NCBI GenBank assembly: GCA_049890035.1
Contig: JBMHCG010000059.1
Location: 1 to 64,000 of the forward strand
DNA length: 64,000 bases
Source of the DNA: UBA11891 sp049890035
Lineage (GTDB): Bacteria > Bacteroidota > Bacteroidia > Flavobacteriales > Flavobacteriaceae
Direction of reading: 5' to 3'
Made by a program: the position numbers and the translations under genes. Below the pieces are notes generated by a model that saw only the letters and a list, made by a program, of their open reading frames with translations, was not told the DNA's origin and ran no database searches. Positions within the stretch are counted from its first letter, which is position 1, and each line of letters begins with the position of its first letter. This document shows, one piece after another, positions 10,101 through 18,893 of the stretch.

Positions 10101-10286
10101 CTAGAAAAAACGTTTATTTCAAACGCTCGTGTATCTTTGATCGGAAGAAATCTGTTCTTGATCTCAAACAGTGTTGAAAACATTGATCCAGAATCGGGTT
10201 ACAATGTTTCCAACTCGCAAGGTTTGGAATGGTTTGGTTTGCCCGTGCCAAGAAGTCTAGGTCTCAATGTAAACCTTAAATTTTAA
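7185..10286 (+). CDS. SusC-like TonB-dependent outer membrane transporter (first pair)
   Basis: This 1033-residue protein has a Sec signal peptide cut after about residue 23 (FGYA/QQ). A CarboxypepD-regulatory-like beta-sandwich follows (about 27-100, with GxxLPGATIVV and FVGYK), then the EEVVVTALGI TonB-box region, a plug (LQGKIAGVQI, IRGNSSL, MPLYVIDGIPID) and a beta-barrel ending in F. This is the SusC/RagA layout. It imports oligosaccharides or glycopeptides together with the SusD lipoprotein encoded 6 bp downstream. The upstream TAAATTTAG is one base away from the Bacteroidota -7 box but is unproven. Its place beside sialidase, sulfatase and fucosidase suggests a complex glycan substrate. 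Confidence 0.96.
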   Translation: MNQLIKKNSLLTLLVLVCSFGYAQQTIQGVVEDETGIPLPGATIVVEETNEGTTTDFDGNFSISASDGQNLTISFVGYKTVTVAVGSDANYNISMQQDSQLEEVVVTALGIERNAKAVGYSVTQVGGDAVNEVKSTNALQALQGKIAGVQISGNAAGAKGSTRIVIRGNSSLNGNNMPLYVIDGIPIDNTNLGSAGVWGGADAGDGISALNPDEVQSVSVLKGGAAAALYGSRASNGVILITTKKGTGVEGIQVELTSSLQFDDINNDPYDPQTTYGQGRDFSTSSDNVDTYANWGPALNGSSVEQWDGVSRPYSYKGNNLEKFYNTGETYINTVAISSSSNSGNLRMSYSNLQNKDILPNSSLTRHSIGINAAQKIKNLSFDVNLKHITDDAIGAPRLSDSPGNANFGIRLFAPSIDVNDMLGEGGLGTNADGTEFRTSDNTYSQNPWFAAYQYFDNSVKDRFIGSGSVRYDITDYLYVKYRYGIDRYDYDRTSGTPFGTAYQPLGSMNEQKLTRQQTDTDLFIGTDNIKFSDFSITAFAGLNRNNITFEQVSASGSNFIVPFLYNVKNTQNQGNGYSYSEREIAGVYGSAEIGFKDALFLSLTARNDWFSTLSLAGKESANNDLYTSASLSAVLSDLFVLPEIISFAKLRAGYSQVAGGAGNPYRLNLTYGIVDQGHQGASLGRISNGSIPNAEITPFEKNETEFGIDLRLLDNKYSIDFTYYDNETDGDIVGVSASATSGYNSALANLGVISNKGIELLLNANVIDKNDLKVDLTFNYANNISEIVSTNDADGNITLDEPRSRNLNVTHIVGEQFGALYGTSYNRDAQGRIIHDIEEDGTPIPQVGPRKILGFGVSPISLGFGANASYKDFSLSFLIEGKSGGQIFSGTNALAKYFGAHKATIDADGRENGFTVTGVDADGNAFNTTIAPDRIEDYWRRTYQIAEESVYDNDYLRLRQVSLGYNVPSEILEKTFISNARVSLIGRNLFLISNSVENIDPESGYNVSNSQGLEWFGLPVPRSLGLNVNLKF

Positions 10287-10292
10287 TTCAAG

Positions 10293-11795
10293 ATGAAAAG
10301 AATTTATTTAATATTAATGACATTTAGCCTCGTCTTCACAGGTTGTGAATTAGATGAGGGATTCGAAGAAATGAATGTTGACCCAACCAAGGCATCCCAA
10401 ATAGATGTCAACAACAAGTTCGCTTCTGTTTTTCTTCGAACATCAGGAGGACGTTATGAAAACTGGAGAACGAGTCTGATTTACAGCTCACAGATCATTC
10501 AGCATATGTCTTCAACAGCTACTTATTGGACAGGGAATTTTTATACGCTCAACCAAGGGTATTCAACTTCACTCTTTGACAGAGCGTATCCAGAACAAGT
10601 AAAAGAAATTGAAGATATTATTTATCAATTAACTCAAGAAGAGGTCACAGGTACTCAAATGGGAGTGGCAAGAATTTGGAGAGCATTTATTTATCACCGT
10701 CTTACTGATTTGTATGGTGATATTCCCTATTCTCAAGCCGGTAAAGGCTATATTGAAGGGATACTAAAACCTGCATACGACAGCCAAGAATCCGTCTATA
10801 TGGATATGTTGGCGGAAATTGAAGCGGGTATTTCTCAGCTCGGCAGCAATGATTTAGGAGCTTCTGATTTAATCTTTCAAGGCGATATAGACAAGTGGAG
10901 ACGATTCGGTAATTCACTCATGCTTCGTTTGGCGATGCGATTAACAAAAGCCGATGCAGCAACAGCACAAAGTTGGGCACAGAAGGCCATCAGTGGTGGA
11001 ACCATGAATTCCAATGATGATATTGCCTATATCCAACATACGCTCGGACCCGCAGGCATCAATAAAAACGGTCATGGAGAAGTATTTACAGCCGATGGAA
11101 ATATGAGAATCTCTAAAGTCTTTATGGAATTTTTACAAGGTGGCAACGACCCAAGGCTACCCATACTTGCTGCTCGACGCAGCGATGGTAGTACCGACCC
11201 TGCTGACTTAGTAGGAATGCCTAATGGATTGACATCAGGTGCACTCGAAGAGAAATATGGCAATGAAAGCTCTTTTTATGCGGAACCCAATCGAACGGTA
11301 CTTGGCGGCGAAGACACTCCCATGGTTTTCCAGACTTATGCCGAGGTTGAATTCTTAAAGGCAGAAGCGGCCATCAGAGGTTGGCATTCAGGCGATCCGG
11401 AAACGCATTATAATAATGGTGTAAAAGCAGCAATGCAAATGCTGGGTATGCTTTATGCCAATGCTTCGGATATATCTGATGATCAAGTAAGTGCCTATTT
11501 AGCTGCTACCCCTTACGATCCTGCTATTGGATTGGAAATGATTCACACACAGTATTGGGCAGCAACCTTTTTGAATGAGTACGAAGCTTTTGCCAATTGG
11601 AGAAGAACCGGTTTCCCAGTTCTTGAACCTTTCGGCGGAGAAGCTGTCTATCCAGGAAACGAAACAAACGGACAAATTCCACGAAGAATGATTTATCCGA
11701 GTAGTGAAGAAAGTACCAACCCTGAAAATTTTGCAGCTGCCGTTCAAAGGCAAGGGCCTAACACTTTAACAACACGTGTTTGGTGGGATAAATAA
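10293..11795 (+). CDS. SusD/RagB-family surface glycan-binding lipoprotein (SusD-like_2 type)
   Basis: This 500-residue lipoprotein (VFTGC, C18) forms the lid of the SusC transporter encoded just upstream. The start (EEMNVDPTKAS) and the helix-rich repeats (MGVARIWRAFIYHRLTDLYGDIPYSQA) are typical of the SusD-like_2 branch, many of whose members bind peptides or glycopeptides as well as sugars. The C-terminal part has the usual RRTGFP and RRMIYPSSE segments. Only six bases separate it from susC. A strong hairpin with a T tail follows 25 bp after its stop, so the SusC/SusD message probably ends there for the most part. Confidence 0.94.
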   Translation: MKRIYLILMTFSLVFTGCELDEGFEEMNVDPTKASQIDVNNKFASVFLRTSGGRYENWRTSLIYSSQIIQHMSSTATYWTGNFYTLNQGYSTSLFDRAYPEQVKEIEDIIYQLTQEEVTGTQMGVARIWRAFIYHRLTDLYGDIPYSQAGKGYIEGILKPAYDSQESVYMDMLAEIEAGISQLGSNDLGASDLIFQGDIDKWRRFGNSLMLRLAMRLTKADAATAQSWAQKAISGGTMNSNDDIAYIQHTLGPAGINKNGHGEVFTADGNMRISKVFMEFLQGGNDPRLPILAARRSDGSTDPADLVGMPNGLTSGALEEKYGNESSFYAEPNRTVLGGEDTPMVFQTYAEVEFLKAEAAIRGWHSGDPETHYNNGVKAAMQMLGMLYANASDISDDQVSAYLAATPYDPAIGLEMIHTQYWAATFLNEYEAFANWRRTGFPVLEPFGGEAVYPGNETNGQIPRRMIYPSSEESTNPENFAAAVQRQGPNTLTTRVWWDK

Positions 11796-11820
11796 AAAGT
11801 ATAATTTTTATTACATTTAA

Positions 11821-11850
11821 AAGGTGGTACGGTTTGTACCACCTTTTTTT
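11821..11850 (+). terminator. rho-independent terminator between SusD and the FG-GAP gene
   Basis: A perfect 10-bp stem (AAGGTGGTAC / GTACCACCTT) with a GGTTT loop is followed by five more T residues. It lies 25 bp after the SusD stop. It ends only five bases before the ATG of the next gene, so it also covers where a ribosome-binding site would be. It may be a partial terminator or attenuator between the transporter pair and the downstream genes. Confidence 0.9.
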
Positions 11851-11855
11851 ATAGT

Positions 11856-14800
11856 ATGTTGAAACCAAGTTACTTTATATGTGCCGTGTGGATTGGTTTG
11901 TTCAAACTATCGGGTCAGGAGTTTGAACTCATTTCCCCGGACAAAAGTGGTATCCACTTTGAGAACAAACTCATTGAAACGCCAAAAAGTAATATCATTA
12001 CTTATGAGTATTTTTATAATGGTGGTGGAGTTGCGGCAGGAGATCTCAACAATGACAGTTTGACCGATCTTGTTTTCACATCCAACCAAGGTGAAACCCG
12101 CGTTTATCTTAATCTGGGTGGACTCCTATTCAAAGATATCACGTCTGAAACCAAATTGAACACAGCTAACGGTTGGAAGACGGGTATCACCCTCGCCGAT
12201 GTAAACAATGACGGATGGTTGGACCTTTACATATCCTACTCAGGAAATTATCAAAAGAAAAATAGAAAAAATCAACTGTATATCAATCAAAAAGATTTAA
12301 CCTTCAGTGAAGAAGCAAAAAAATATGGGATTGATGATTTTGGCTTTACCTCACAATCCTCTTTTTTTGACTATGATAAAGATGGAGATCTAGATTTATT
12401 CGTCCTCAACCACAATACCAAACTGTTTAGAAATTTTGATGCGGCCTACGCCAAAACGCAAACAGATGAGGATGCTGGAGATCGTCTCTATGAAAATAGG
12501 GGAACACGATTCGTAGATGTCACACTCAAATCTGGGATAATATCAAATCCGATAGGCTACGGATTGGGAGTGATAGTGACTGACACAAACAACGACGGGT
12601 GGCCAGACCTTTATGTTTCCAATGATTATGTAGAAGAAGATTACTTGTATGTAAACAATCAAAATGGCACTTTCAGTAATGTATTAAAGAGTCAAATGCC
12701 TTGTATATCAAATTTTTCTATGGGTGTAGATGCCGGCGATGTAAACAATGATGGATGGGTCGATATTGTTACGCTAGATATGCTTCCAGAAGACAATACA
12801 AGGCAAAAGTTACTCTATGCACCGGACAATTTTGAACTATATAACAATATGGTTTTCAATGGATTTCACCATCAATCTATGCGAAACATGTTACAGCTCA
12901 ATAATGGTAATGGAACCTTTAGTGATATCGGTCAGCTGGCGGGAATTTCAAGTACGGACTGGAGTTGGGCACCTTTACTTGCAGACTTTAATAACGATGG
13001 CTTGATGGACTTGTACGTAACCAATGGTTATGGTCGGGATATGATCAATCGAGATGTGATGAAATTTTATATCGATGAACGAGTCAAGTTCACAGAGGGG
13101 GTAACCAATAAAGATATGTTTGAAGTCCTAAAAGGAATTCCATCAACACCTCTTCAAAACTATTATTTTGTCAATAGAGGGGACATGAAATTCGAAAATA
13201 AGACCCATCAAGCAGGTTTCACAGGAGCTGATTTTTCACATGGAGCGATTTATTCTGATTTAGACAACGATGGTGATTTGGAAATCATTGTAAACTGCAT
13301 GAATCAAAAGGCAAAAATCTTTAAAAATTTGACTATTGAAAAAGGACAAAACCCCAATTTTCTTCAGATTAATCTTTTACAAAAAAATAGAAATCCATAC
13401 GGAATCGGTTCTCGTGTAACCCTGTTCACATCCAATGGAGAGAAAATGATCCGTGAGGTGAACCCCTCCCGAGGTTTTCAATCTTCCCTAATGGAACCCA
13501 TCCACTTTGGTATAGGAGATCATCAGATAGACTCCATACAAATTGATTGGAATGACCTAACCCAACAAGTTGTCAAAGGACCCATTCAACCAAATCAGCG
13601 ACTGGAAATCGAAAAAAAAGAACCCATTTCCTTTCCAATCAAGCCTCCCAAATCAATCTTTCAAGTAGCTTGCGACACACTGAGAAGTCACCACAGAGAA
13701 TTGCTTGTAAATGATTTTAAAGTACAACCGCTATTACCCTATATGATTTCCTATCATGGTCCTAAAATCAAAAAGGTGGATATTAATCAAGATGGCTTAG
13801 ATGACTTATTTATCCCCAGTCCCGAAGGACAAGCACCCGAGTTACTTATTCAAACAAGCAATGGATCATTCGTTAATTCTTCGCAACCCGATCTAGATGC
13901 ATCAAGTTACTATGAAGATACAAATGCCACTTTTTTTGATGCCGATGCCGATGGAGACTTAGATCTTTATATTGTTTCCGGAGGGTACGGGGCTTTGGAT
14001 TCGGGTATATCTCTTGAGGATCGATTTTATAGAAATGACGGGGGCTTATTTGTCCTTTCAAGCCAATTGCCACGCGATAATTTAGTGGGAGCTGTTGCCG
14101 TACCTTGGGATTTTGATCGCGATGGCGATTTAGATGTATTTGTAGGCAGTCGTGTCAAACAGGCTGAATTCCCCCAAAGTACGCCCTCTCTTCTTCTCAT
14201 AAATGACGGTAGTGGTAACTTTTCCCAAAGAAAATTACCTTTTTTTGAGCGCGTTACCGATGCAAAAGTTGGAGATTTTGACGGGGATCAGGTGGAAGAA
14301 CTCCTCGTTATCGGTGATTGGGATTATCCACGCGTGTTAGCTTTTGAAGACCGACGTTTTATCGACAAAACAACTCAATTCTTTACTGAAAATCTGTATG
14401 GTTGGTGGAATACGATCCATGTGAATGATATAGATAATGATGGTGATTTAGATCTGGTACTGGGAAATTGGGGAACAAACAATCAATTCAAACCTTCACA
14501 GGAAGAACCCATGACGCTTTACTATGATGATTTTGATGAAAATGGTTATATCGATCCCATATGGTCTTATTTCAATAATAATACCCAATATCCTTTTGTT
14601 TTAAAAGATGAATTAACGGACCAAATCGTTTCGCTACGTAAAAAATATGTCACTTATGCATCTTTTGCAAATGAAACCATAGGGGATATTTTTACAGCGG
14701 AACAACTCGAAAAAAGTCCCCAGTGCCATACCACCTTTTTAGAAACTGTATGGTTTGAAAATAAGGAGGGAGTCTTTATCAAACACAAACTTCCCAATGA

Positions 14801-15107
14801 GGTAAACATTTCATCGATCCATGCAATTCATGTTTATGATTTTGATACCGATGGTGCCAAAGACATCTTTCTAGCTGGGAATGTGCCATTTAATCGCGTT
14901 CGAATTGGCCGGCGTGAATCAACTTTCGGTATCTACCTCAAAGGGGATGGGAAAGGTAATTTCAGCTACATACCCAATCGGGAGACGGGAATCAAAATAA
15001 ATGGATCGGTACGTTCTCTTGAAATGATCCGAACCCCAGACAATAAAAAATTAGTTGTTGGTGTCAATAACAACAAACCCCTAATCATCACAATCAATAA
15101 TGAATAA
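11856..15107 (+). CDS. giant FG-GAP/VCBS-repeat protein with ASPIC/UnbV domain (first copy)
   Basis: This 1083-residue secreted protein has a Sec leader (cut near residue 20, LSG/QE) and about fourteen calcium-loop repeats of the form D-x-N/D-x-D-G-x-x-D-L, for example DVNNDGWLDLY and DFDRDGDLDVF. Such repeats build a seven-bladed propeller of the integrin/CRTAC type. Between the two repeat blocks lies an ASPIC/UnbV-like domain (NPYGIGSRVTLF, VNPSRGFQSS and FGIGDHQIDSIQI; about residues 510-590). Proteins of this make-up are common next to SusC/SusD in marine Bacteroidota; their job is not established and could be surface binding of ligands. It overlaps the PAP2/VHPO-like gene by 8 bp. A paralogue lies at 22129-25461. 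Confidence 0.9.
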   Translation: MLKPSYFICAVWIGLFKLSGQEFELISPDKSGIHFENKLIETPKSNIITYEYFYNGGGVAAGDLNNDSLTDLVFTSNQGETRVYLNLGGLLFKDITSETKLNTANGWKTGITLADVNNDGWLDLYISYSGNYQKKNRKNQLYINQKDLTFSEEAKKYGIDDFGFTSQSSFFDYDKDGDLDLFVLNHNTKLFRNFDAAYAKTQTDEDAGDRLYENRGTRFVDVTLKSGIISNPIGYGLGVIVTDTNNDGWPDLYVSNDYVEEDYLYVNNQNGTFSNVLKSQMPCISNFSMGVDAGDVNNDGWVDIVTLDMLPEDNTRQKLLYAPDNFELYNNMVFNGFHHQSMRNMLQLNNGNGTFSDIGQLAGISSTDWSWAPLLADFNNDGLMDLYVTNGYGRDMINRDVMKFYIDERVKFTEGVTNKDMFEVLKGIPSTPLQNYYFVNRGDMKFENKTHQAGFTGADFSHGAIYSDLDNDGDLEIIVNCMNQKAKIFKNLTIEKGQNPNFLQINLLQKNRNPYGIGSRVTLFTSNGEKMIREVNPSRGFQSSLMEPIHFGIGDHQIDSIQIDWNDLTQQVVKGPIQPNQRLEIEKKEPISFPIKPPKSIFQVACDTLRSHHRELLVNDFKVQPLLPYMISYHGPKIKKVDINQDGLDDLFIPSPEGQAPELLIQTSNGSFVNSSQPDLDASSYYEDTNATFFDADADGDLDLYIVSGGYGALDSGISLEDRFYRNDGGLFVLSSQLPRDNLVGAVAVPWDFDRDGDLDVFVGSRVKQAEFPQSTPSLLLINDGSGNFSQRKLPFFERVTDAKVGDFDGDQVEELLVIGDWDYPRVLAFEDRRFIDKTTQFFTENLYGWWNTIHVNDIDNDGDLDLVLGNWGTNNQFKPSQEEPMTLYYDDFDENGYIDPIWSYFNNNTQYPFVLKDELTDQIVSLRKKYVTYASFANETIGDIFTAEQLEKSPQCHTTFLETVWFENKEGVFIKHKLPNEVNISSIHAIHVYDFDTDGAKDIFLAGNVPFNRVRIGRRESTFGIYLKGDGKGNFSYIPNRETGIKINGSVRSLEMIRTPDNKKLVVGVNNNKPLIITINNE

Positions 15108-16413
15108 GTACCCGCGGACGCATTTCTTTTTTATTTTATCACTACTGGTCCACTTTTCTTTTGCACAAAGGAAAGATTCAAAAAGTTTTGTCACAGATCT
15201 AAAAGCAATTACTGACATTATGGTTTATGATGTGACTTCTCCAGTTGCTGCAGCACGTTATTATGCGTATACAACTTTGACAGCATATCAAATTCTGTCT
15301 TTGAACAATCCTAACAAGTATCCCAGTTTTTTTCAATTTTTTCAACGTTCGTTAACCTCCCCTTTCCCAAATAAAATCGATTTAAAAGATCCTCCCCTAG
15401 CCTATCGGTACGCATTGCTCTACACAGCTAAAAAGCTTTTACCCTCAGGAGATAAACTCCAATCAAAATTACGCACCCTAAAACAAGCACTGTCCAAGCG
15501 CGAAATGGATTATATCGAATCCATAGCAAAAACGATTATTTCTTACGCCAATCAAGACGGTTTTCTACAACTCAACAACCTAAAAAAATACACTCCAAAA
15601 AGAGGGGATGCTTTTTGGCAACCCACTGGCCCTGCCTACATGGCACCCGTAGAACCTCATTGGAATAGTTTGAGTCCACTGTTTATGAAAGCTGCTGATC
15701 AATATCAAACCCGACCTCCAGTAGCATATGATTTGACTCCCCAATCAGAATTCTATAAACTTCTTTTTGAAGTCAAAGAAATTACTGAACGCAATAACAA
15801 AGAGTTTAATGAAATAGCCGCTTTTTGGGATTGCAATCCCTATGCCATCTCTCAAATAGGTCATTTAGAATTTGGTTTGAAAAAAATATCACCCGGGGGG
15901 CATTGGATTGGCATTGCTGGAATTGCTTCTTTAAAAGCTAAGTTTAGGATAGAACAGACTCTTTTTTCCCACACCCTGTTATCTCTTACTATGCATGATG
16001 CTTTCATTGCATGTTGGGATGAGAAATACCGTTCCAACCGAGTTCGTCCCGAGACTGTTATCAATCGTCGCTTTGACAGAATGTGGCGGCCCTTATTACA
16101 AACACCCCCATTTCCAGAATATGTGTCAGGTCATAGTGTTGTTTCTACAGCCTCGGCAGAAATTTTAACAGCGATTTTTGGACCGTCATTTCATTACAGA
16201 GATACAACGGAAAAAGAGTTTGGTCTGAAAACCCGGCGATACCAATCCTTTGAACAGGCAGCTAAAGAAGCCTGTATCTCAAGATTGTATGGAGGCATCC
16301 ATTATAGAGATGCTATAGATGAAGGGATTTGGCAGGGAAAGAAGGTAGCTGATTTTATTTTACAGAAAACAAAAGATTCTTTTTCTTATCCATTTCTGGA
16401 TAAACTCAATTAA
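15100..16413 (+). CDS. vanadium-dependent haloperoxidase-like / PAP2-superfamily exported protein
   Basis: This 437-residue protein has a Sec signal peptide (FSFA/QR, about 22). The three PAP2/vanadate-site motifs are all present: K309 with R316-P317 (EKYRSNRVRPE), PEYVSGHS (339-346, H345) and SRLYGGIHYR (394-403, H401). The IAAFWDCNP and PGGHW segments match bacterial vanadium-haloperoxidase relatives more than small lipid phosphatases. It could oxidise halide or act as a phosphatase; sequence alone does not separate these. Its ATG lies inside the end of the FG-GAP gene (8-bp overlap), so the two are translationally coupled. Its 3' end overlaps the convergent small lipoprotein gene by 8 bp. 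Confidence 0.85.
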   Translation: MNKYPRTHFFFILSLLVHFSFAQRKDSKSFVTDLKAITDIMVYDVTSPVAAARYYAYTTLTAYQILSLNNPNKYPSFFQFFQRSLTSPFPNKIDLKDPPLAYRYALLYTAKKLLPSGDKLQSKLRTLKQALSKREMDYIESIAKTIISYANQDGFLQLNNLKKYTPKRGDAFWQPTGPAYMAPVEPHWNSLSPLFMKAADQYQTRPPVAYDLTPQSEFYKLLFEVKEITERNNKEFNEIAAFWDCNPYAISQIGHLEFGLKKISPGGHWIGIAGIASLKAKFRIEQTLFSHTLLSLTMHDAFIACWDEKYRSNRVRPETVINRRFDRMWRPLLQTPPFPEYVSGHSVVSTASAEILTAIFGPSFHYRDTTEKEFGLKTRRYQSFEQAAKEACISRLYGGIHYRDAIDEGIWQGKKVADFILQKTKDSFSYPFLDKLN

Positions 16414-16735
16414 AACGAGTACACCAATCACTTGAACTGGCAGTCTGAAACTCGTCATCAAGATTTATCTTGTATCGGTAATCTGTTGTGTCCCTGTTGA
16501 ATTCTAATTCAGAAACAACTATGAATTCTCGCTGGCACAAATCTTGACAGAAACAAAATTCCATACCTTCCGCGCTGATACCCGATAAATGATAAGCTAA
16601 TTGTGACCCCCCCTCGGTATTTTCATTAGTAAGCGTGATATACCGAATGGATTCAAATACTGGCTCACTATTTACGGCAGTTTCTCTTTCAGGAGAACAA
16701 GAAACTAGGAGTAACAAGAGAATAATTTTTTTCAT
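16406..16735 (-). CDS. small cysteine-containing lipoprotein of unknown function
   Basis: This 109-residue protein starts with a clear lipoprotein leader (LLLVSC, C13). The mature part holds four more cysteines (CFCQDLC and a late WCTRF), a possible disulfide-rich or metal-binding arrangement, and otherwise looks like a small beta-rich domain. I do not recognise a family. It overlaps the haloperoxidase-like gene tail-to-tail by 8 bp, and has a 144-bp upstream spacer before the divergent FAD oxidoreductase. The leader and cysteine pattern support a real gene. Confidence 0.7.
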   Translation of the reverse strand: MKKIILLLLLVSCSPERETAVNSEPVFESIRYITLTNENTEGGSQLAYHLSGISAEGMEFCFCQDLCQREFIVVSELEFNRDTTDYRYKINLDDEFQTASSSDWCTRFN

Positions 16736-16879
16736 TTTTTATTTCTAAACTAAGATTTGTTTAGGAATAGACCTAATTTTTTAGCTTGTGTACTGTAACC
16801 CATTGAAATCATTCCATTCTTATTGATAAAAAACTAACTTTAGTGTCGTTGTCATTCCCAGGAAACAATATTTCATCAG

Positions 16880-18745
16880 ATGAAGAACTTCATGAAACAT
16901 ATTTTTTTATTCATGGCCATTTTACTCGCCATCAGTTGCAATCCGTCGAACCATCATGAAACAGATGTTCTTGTCATTGGAGGAGGGACAGCAGGTACTG
17001 CGGCTGCTATTAGTAGCGCAAGAATGGGGGTCAAAACAATGTTGATTAATGAAACGCCATGGCTGGGGGGGATGCTTACTTCTGCTGGCGTCAGTGCCGT
17101 TGACGGAAACACAAAACTTCTTTCTGGTATTTGGGGTGAATTTAGAGATAGTTTGGTGATTCGTTACCAAGGGGCTAATCAACTCAAAACGGGCTGGGTT
17201 AGCAACCATATGTTCGAACCTTCTATAGGTGCACAGATTTTTTGGAATATGGCTCACAAGGAAAATTTTCTTATTACGAAAATGGAAACTTCATGGGATA
17301 GCATTATACAATCAGCGGATGGTTGGCGGGTTTTTGCTTCCAATAAACACACCCAATTTGAAATCAAAGCCAAACAAGTTATTGATGCGACCGAATTGGG
17401 TGATGTCGCAAAAGCAGTTGGTATCCCTTACAGTATTGGAATGGATAGTCGTGATACGTTTAAGGAAGACATAGCCCCTAGGTTGTCCAATGATATCATT
17501 CAAGACTTGACCTATGTTCTCATCCTTGAAGCCACCGATTCGCGGGTCACTCCACAAAAGCCCCAAGGTTATGACCCTACAGTTTTTTATTGTGCAACGG
17601 AAAACGACAAATGCAAAGTAAAGATGAATCGAGTTTTGTGGCCCAAAGAAAAAATGATGACCTATGGTAAACTTCCAAACAATAAATACATGATCAATTG
17701 GCCCATTAATGGGAACGACTATTACGCCAATGGACTTGAACTAAGCCAAAAACAGCGAAAAGTATTGTATGAAAAAGCAAAATTAAAATCAAAACAATTT
17801 CTTTATTATCTGCAAACAGAGCTAGGTTTTGATCATTTGGACCTGTCCAAGACAGAATTTCCCACCAAGGATGGTTTCCCGTTTTTTCCATACCATAGGG
17901 AATCACGAAGAATTGAGGGAGTAACAAGAATAACCATAAATGATATAGCCAAACCCTATGAACAAGTCAATCCCTTGTACAGGACAGGGATTGCTGTCGG
18001 AGATTATCCTATCGATCATCACCATGATGCCCATCCCAATGCCAATGCGCTACCCGAACTCCACTTTTACCCAGTGCCGTCTTACAGTATTCCACTGGGT
18101 TGTTTGATACCTAAAAACAAAGACAATTTTATAGTAACTGAAAAGTCAATTTCAGTAACCAATATTGTAAACGGTACCACAAGATTGCAACCTGTTGTTC
18201 TTCAATTGGGACAAGTGGCAGGGATAACAGCGGCATTGGCGATAATAAATAAAAAACTACCCAGGCAGTTAGGTGTCCGGTCAGTTCAAAAACAGCTATT
18301 ATTGCAAGGGGGGTATTTGTTGCCCTATTTGGATGTTCCCAAAGAAGATCCTTTTTTTACAGCATATCAGCGAATCGGGGTCACTGGGATTTTAAGAGGA
18401 ACAGGAAAAAATGTAGGTTGGGAAAATCAAACTTGGTTCAACATCCACCAACCGTTACAAACCAATGATGTTTTTCTTGAAGGATGGGAACGGTACTTTT
18501 CCGTGGATTTACCAAAAATTCTTTCCGTTTCCAATGTATTGAATTGGATTCGTGTTTCACTTCCTAATAAAAAACAGCCCGAATGGGAATGGAAGGCTAA
18601 GCAGGTGAAGGAATACTTTGGTTTTCGTGAGTTTGAAGAAGATGCGATCATTACTAGAGGACAGTTTGCCGTTCTAATTGATCGATTTTTTGAACCCTTT
18701 GGACGCGAAGTAGACCTTTATGGTAATTTCCTAACAGAAAACTAG
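16880..18745 (+). CDS. FAD-dependent oxidoreductase, exported lipoprotein (FAD_oxidored family)
   Basis: This 621-residue protein has a lipoprotein leader (LAISC, C20). An FAD-binding Rossmann start (VLVIGGGTAGTAAA, 30-43), ETPWLGGMLTSAG and the late NIVNGTTRLQP segment fit the PF12831-type oxidoreductases often found in polysaccharide-use loci and sometimes annotated as xanthan-lyase-like. Its reaction is unknown. A periplasmic flavoenzyme here would fit with sugar oxidation by the Gfo/Idh and GMC enzymes. The start could also be the ATG at 16892, which shortens the leader by four residues. The TGCATA-CGC-TATGCA inverted repeat at 18776-18790 follows its stop but lacks a T tail. Confidence 0.85.
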   Translation: MKNFMKHIFLFMAILLAISCNPSNHHETDVLVIGGGTAGTAAAISSARMGVKTMLINETPWLGGMLTSAGVSAVDGNTKLLSGIWGEFRDSLVIRYQGANQLKTGWVSNHMFEPSIGAQIFWNMAHKENFLITKMETSWDSIIQSADGWRVFASNKHTQFEIKAKQVIDATELGDVAKAVGIPYSIGMDSRDTFKEDIAPRLSNDIIQDLTYVLILEATDSRVTPQKPQGYDPTVFYCATENDKCKVKMNRVLWPKEKMMTYGKLPNNKYMINWPINGNDYYANGLELSQKQRKVLYEKAKLKSKQFLYYLQTELGFDHLDLSKTEFPTKDGFPFFPYHRESRRIEGVTRITINDIAKPYEQVNPLYRTGIAVGDYPIDHHHDAHPNANALPELHFYPVPSYSIPLGCLIPKNKDNFIVTEKSISVTNIVNGTTRLQPVVLQLGQVAGITAALAIINKKLPRQLGVRSVQKQLLLQGGYLLPYLDVPKEDPFFTAYQRIGVTGILRGTGKNVGWENQTWFNIHQPLQTNDVFLEGWERYFSVDLPKILSVSNVLNWIRVSLPNKKQPEWEWKAKQVKEYFGFREFEEDAIITRGQFAVLIDRFFEPFGREVDLYGNFLTEN

Positions 18746-18775
18746 TAAATACAAACCTGAACCGATTCCAACCAA

Positions 18776-18790
18776 TGCATACGCTATGCA
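18776..18790. repeat. 15-bp inverted repeat between convergent genes
   Basis: TGCATA and TATGCA flank a CGC loop in the 148-bp gap between the FAD oxidoreductase and the glycosylasparaginase. No T tract follows on either strand, so I do not call it a terminator. Confidence 0.3.
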
Positions 18791-18893
18791 ATAGCAAATA
18801 CATAGGGGGCGGAATATAGGAAGGAAGGGACGTTTGGTCGGATGGAAAAAAATTGACGGCTATTTGAAGAAAAAATATTTTACCCGTTTCATT

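Noticed and set aside
18776..18790. TGCATA-CGC-TATGCA as a terminator
   Set aside because: The stem is short and no T tract follows on either strand.
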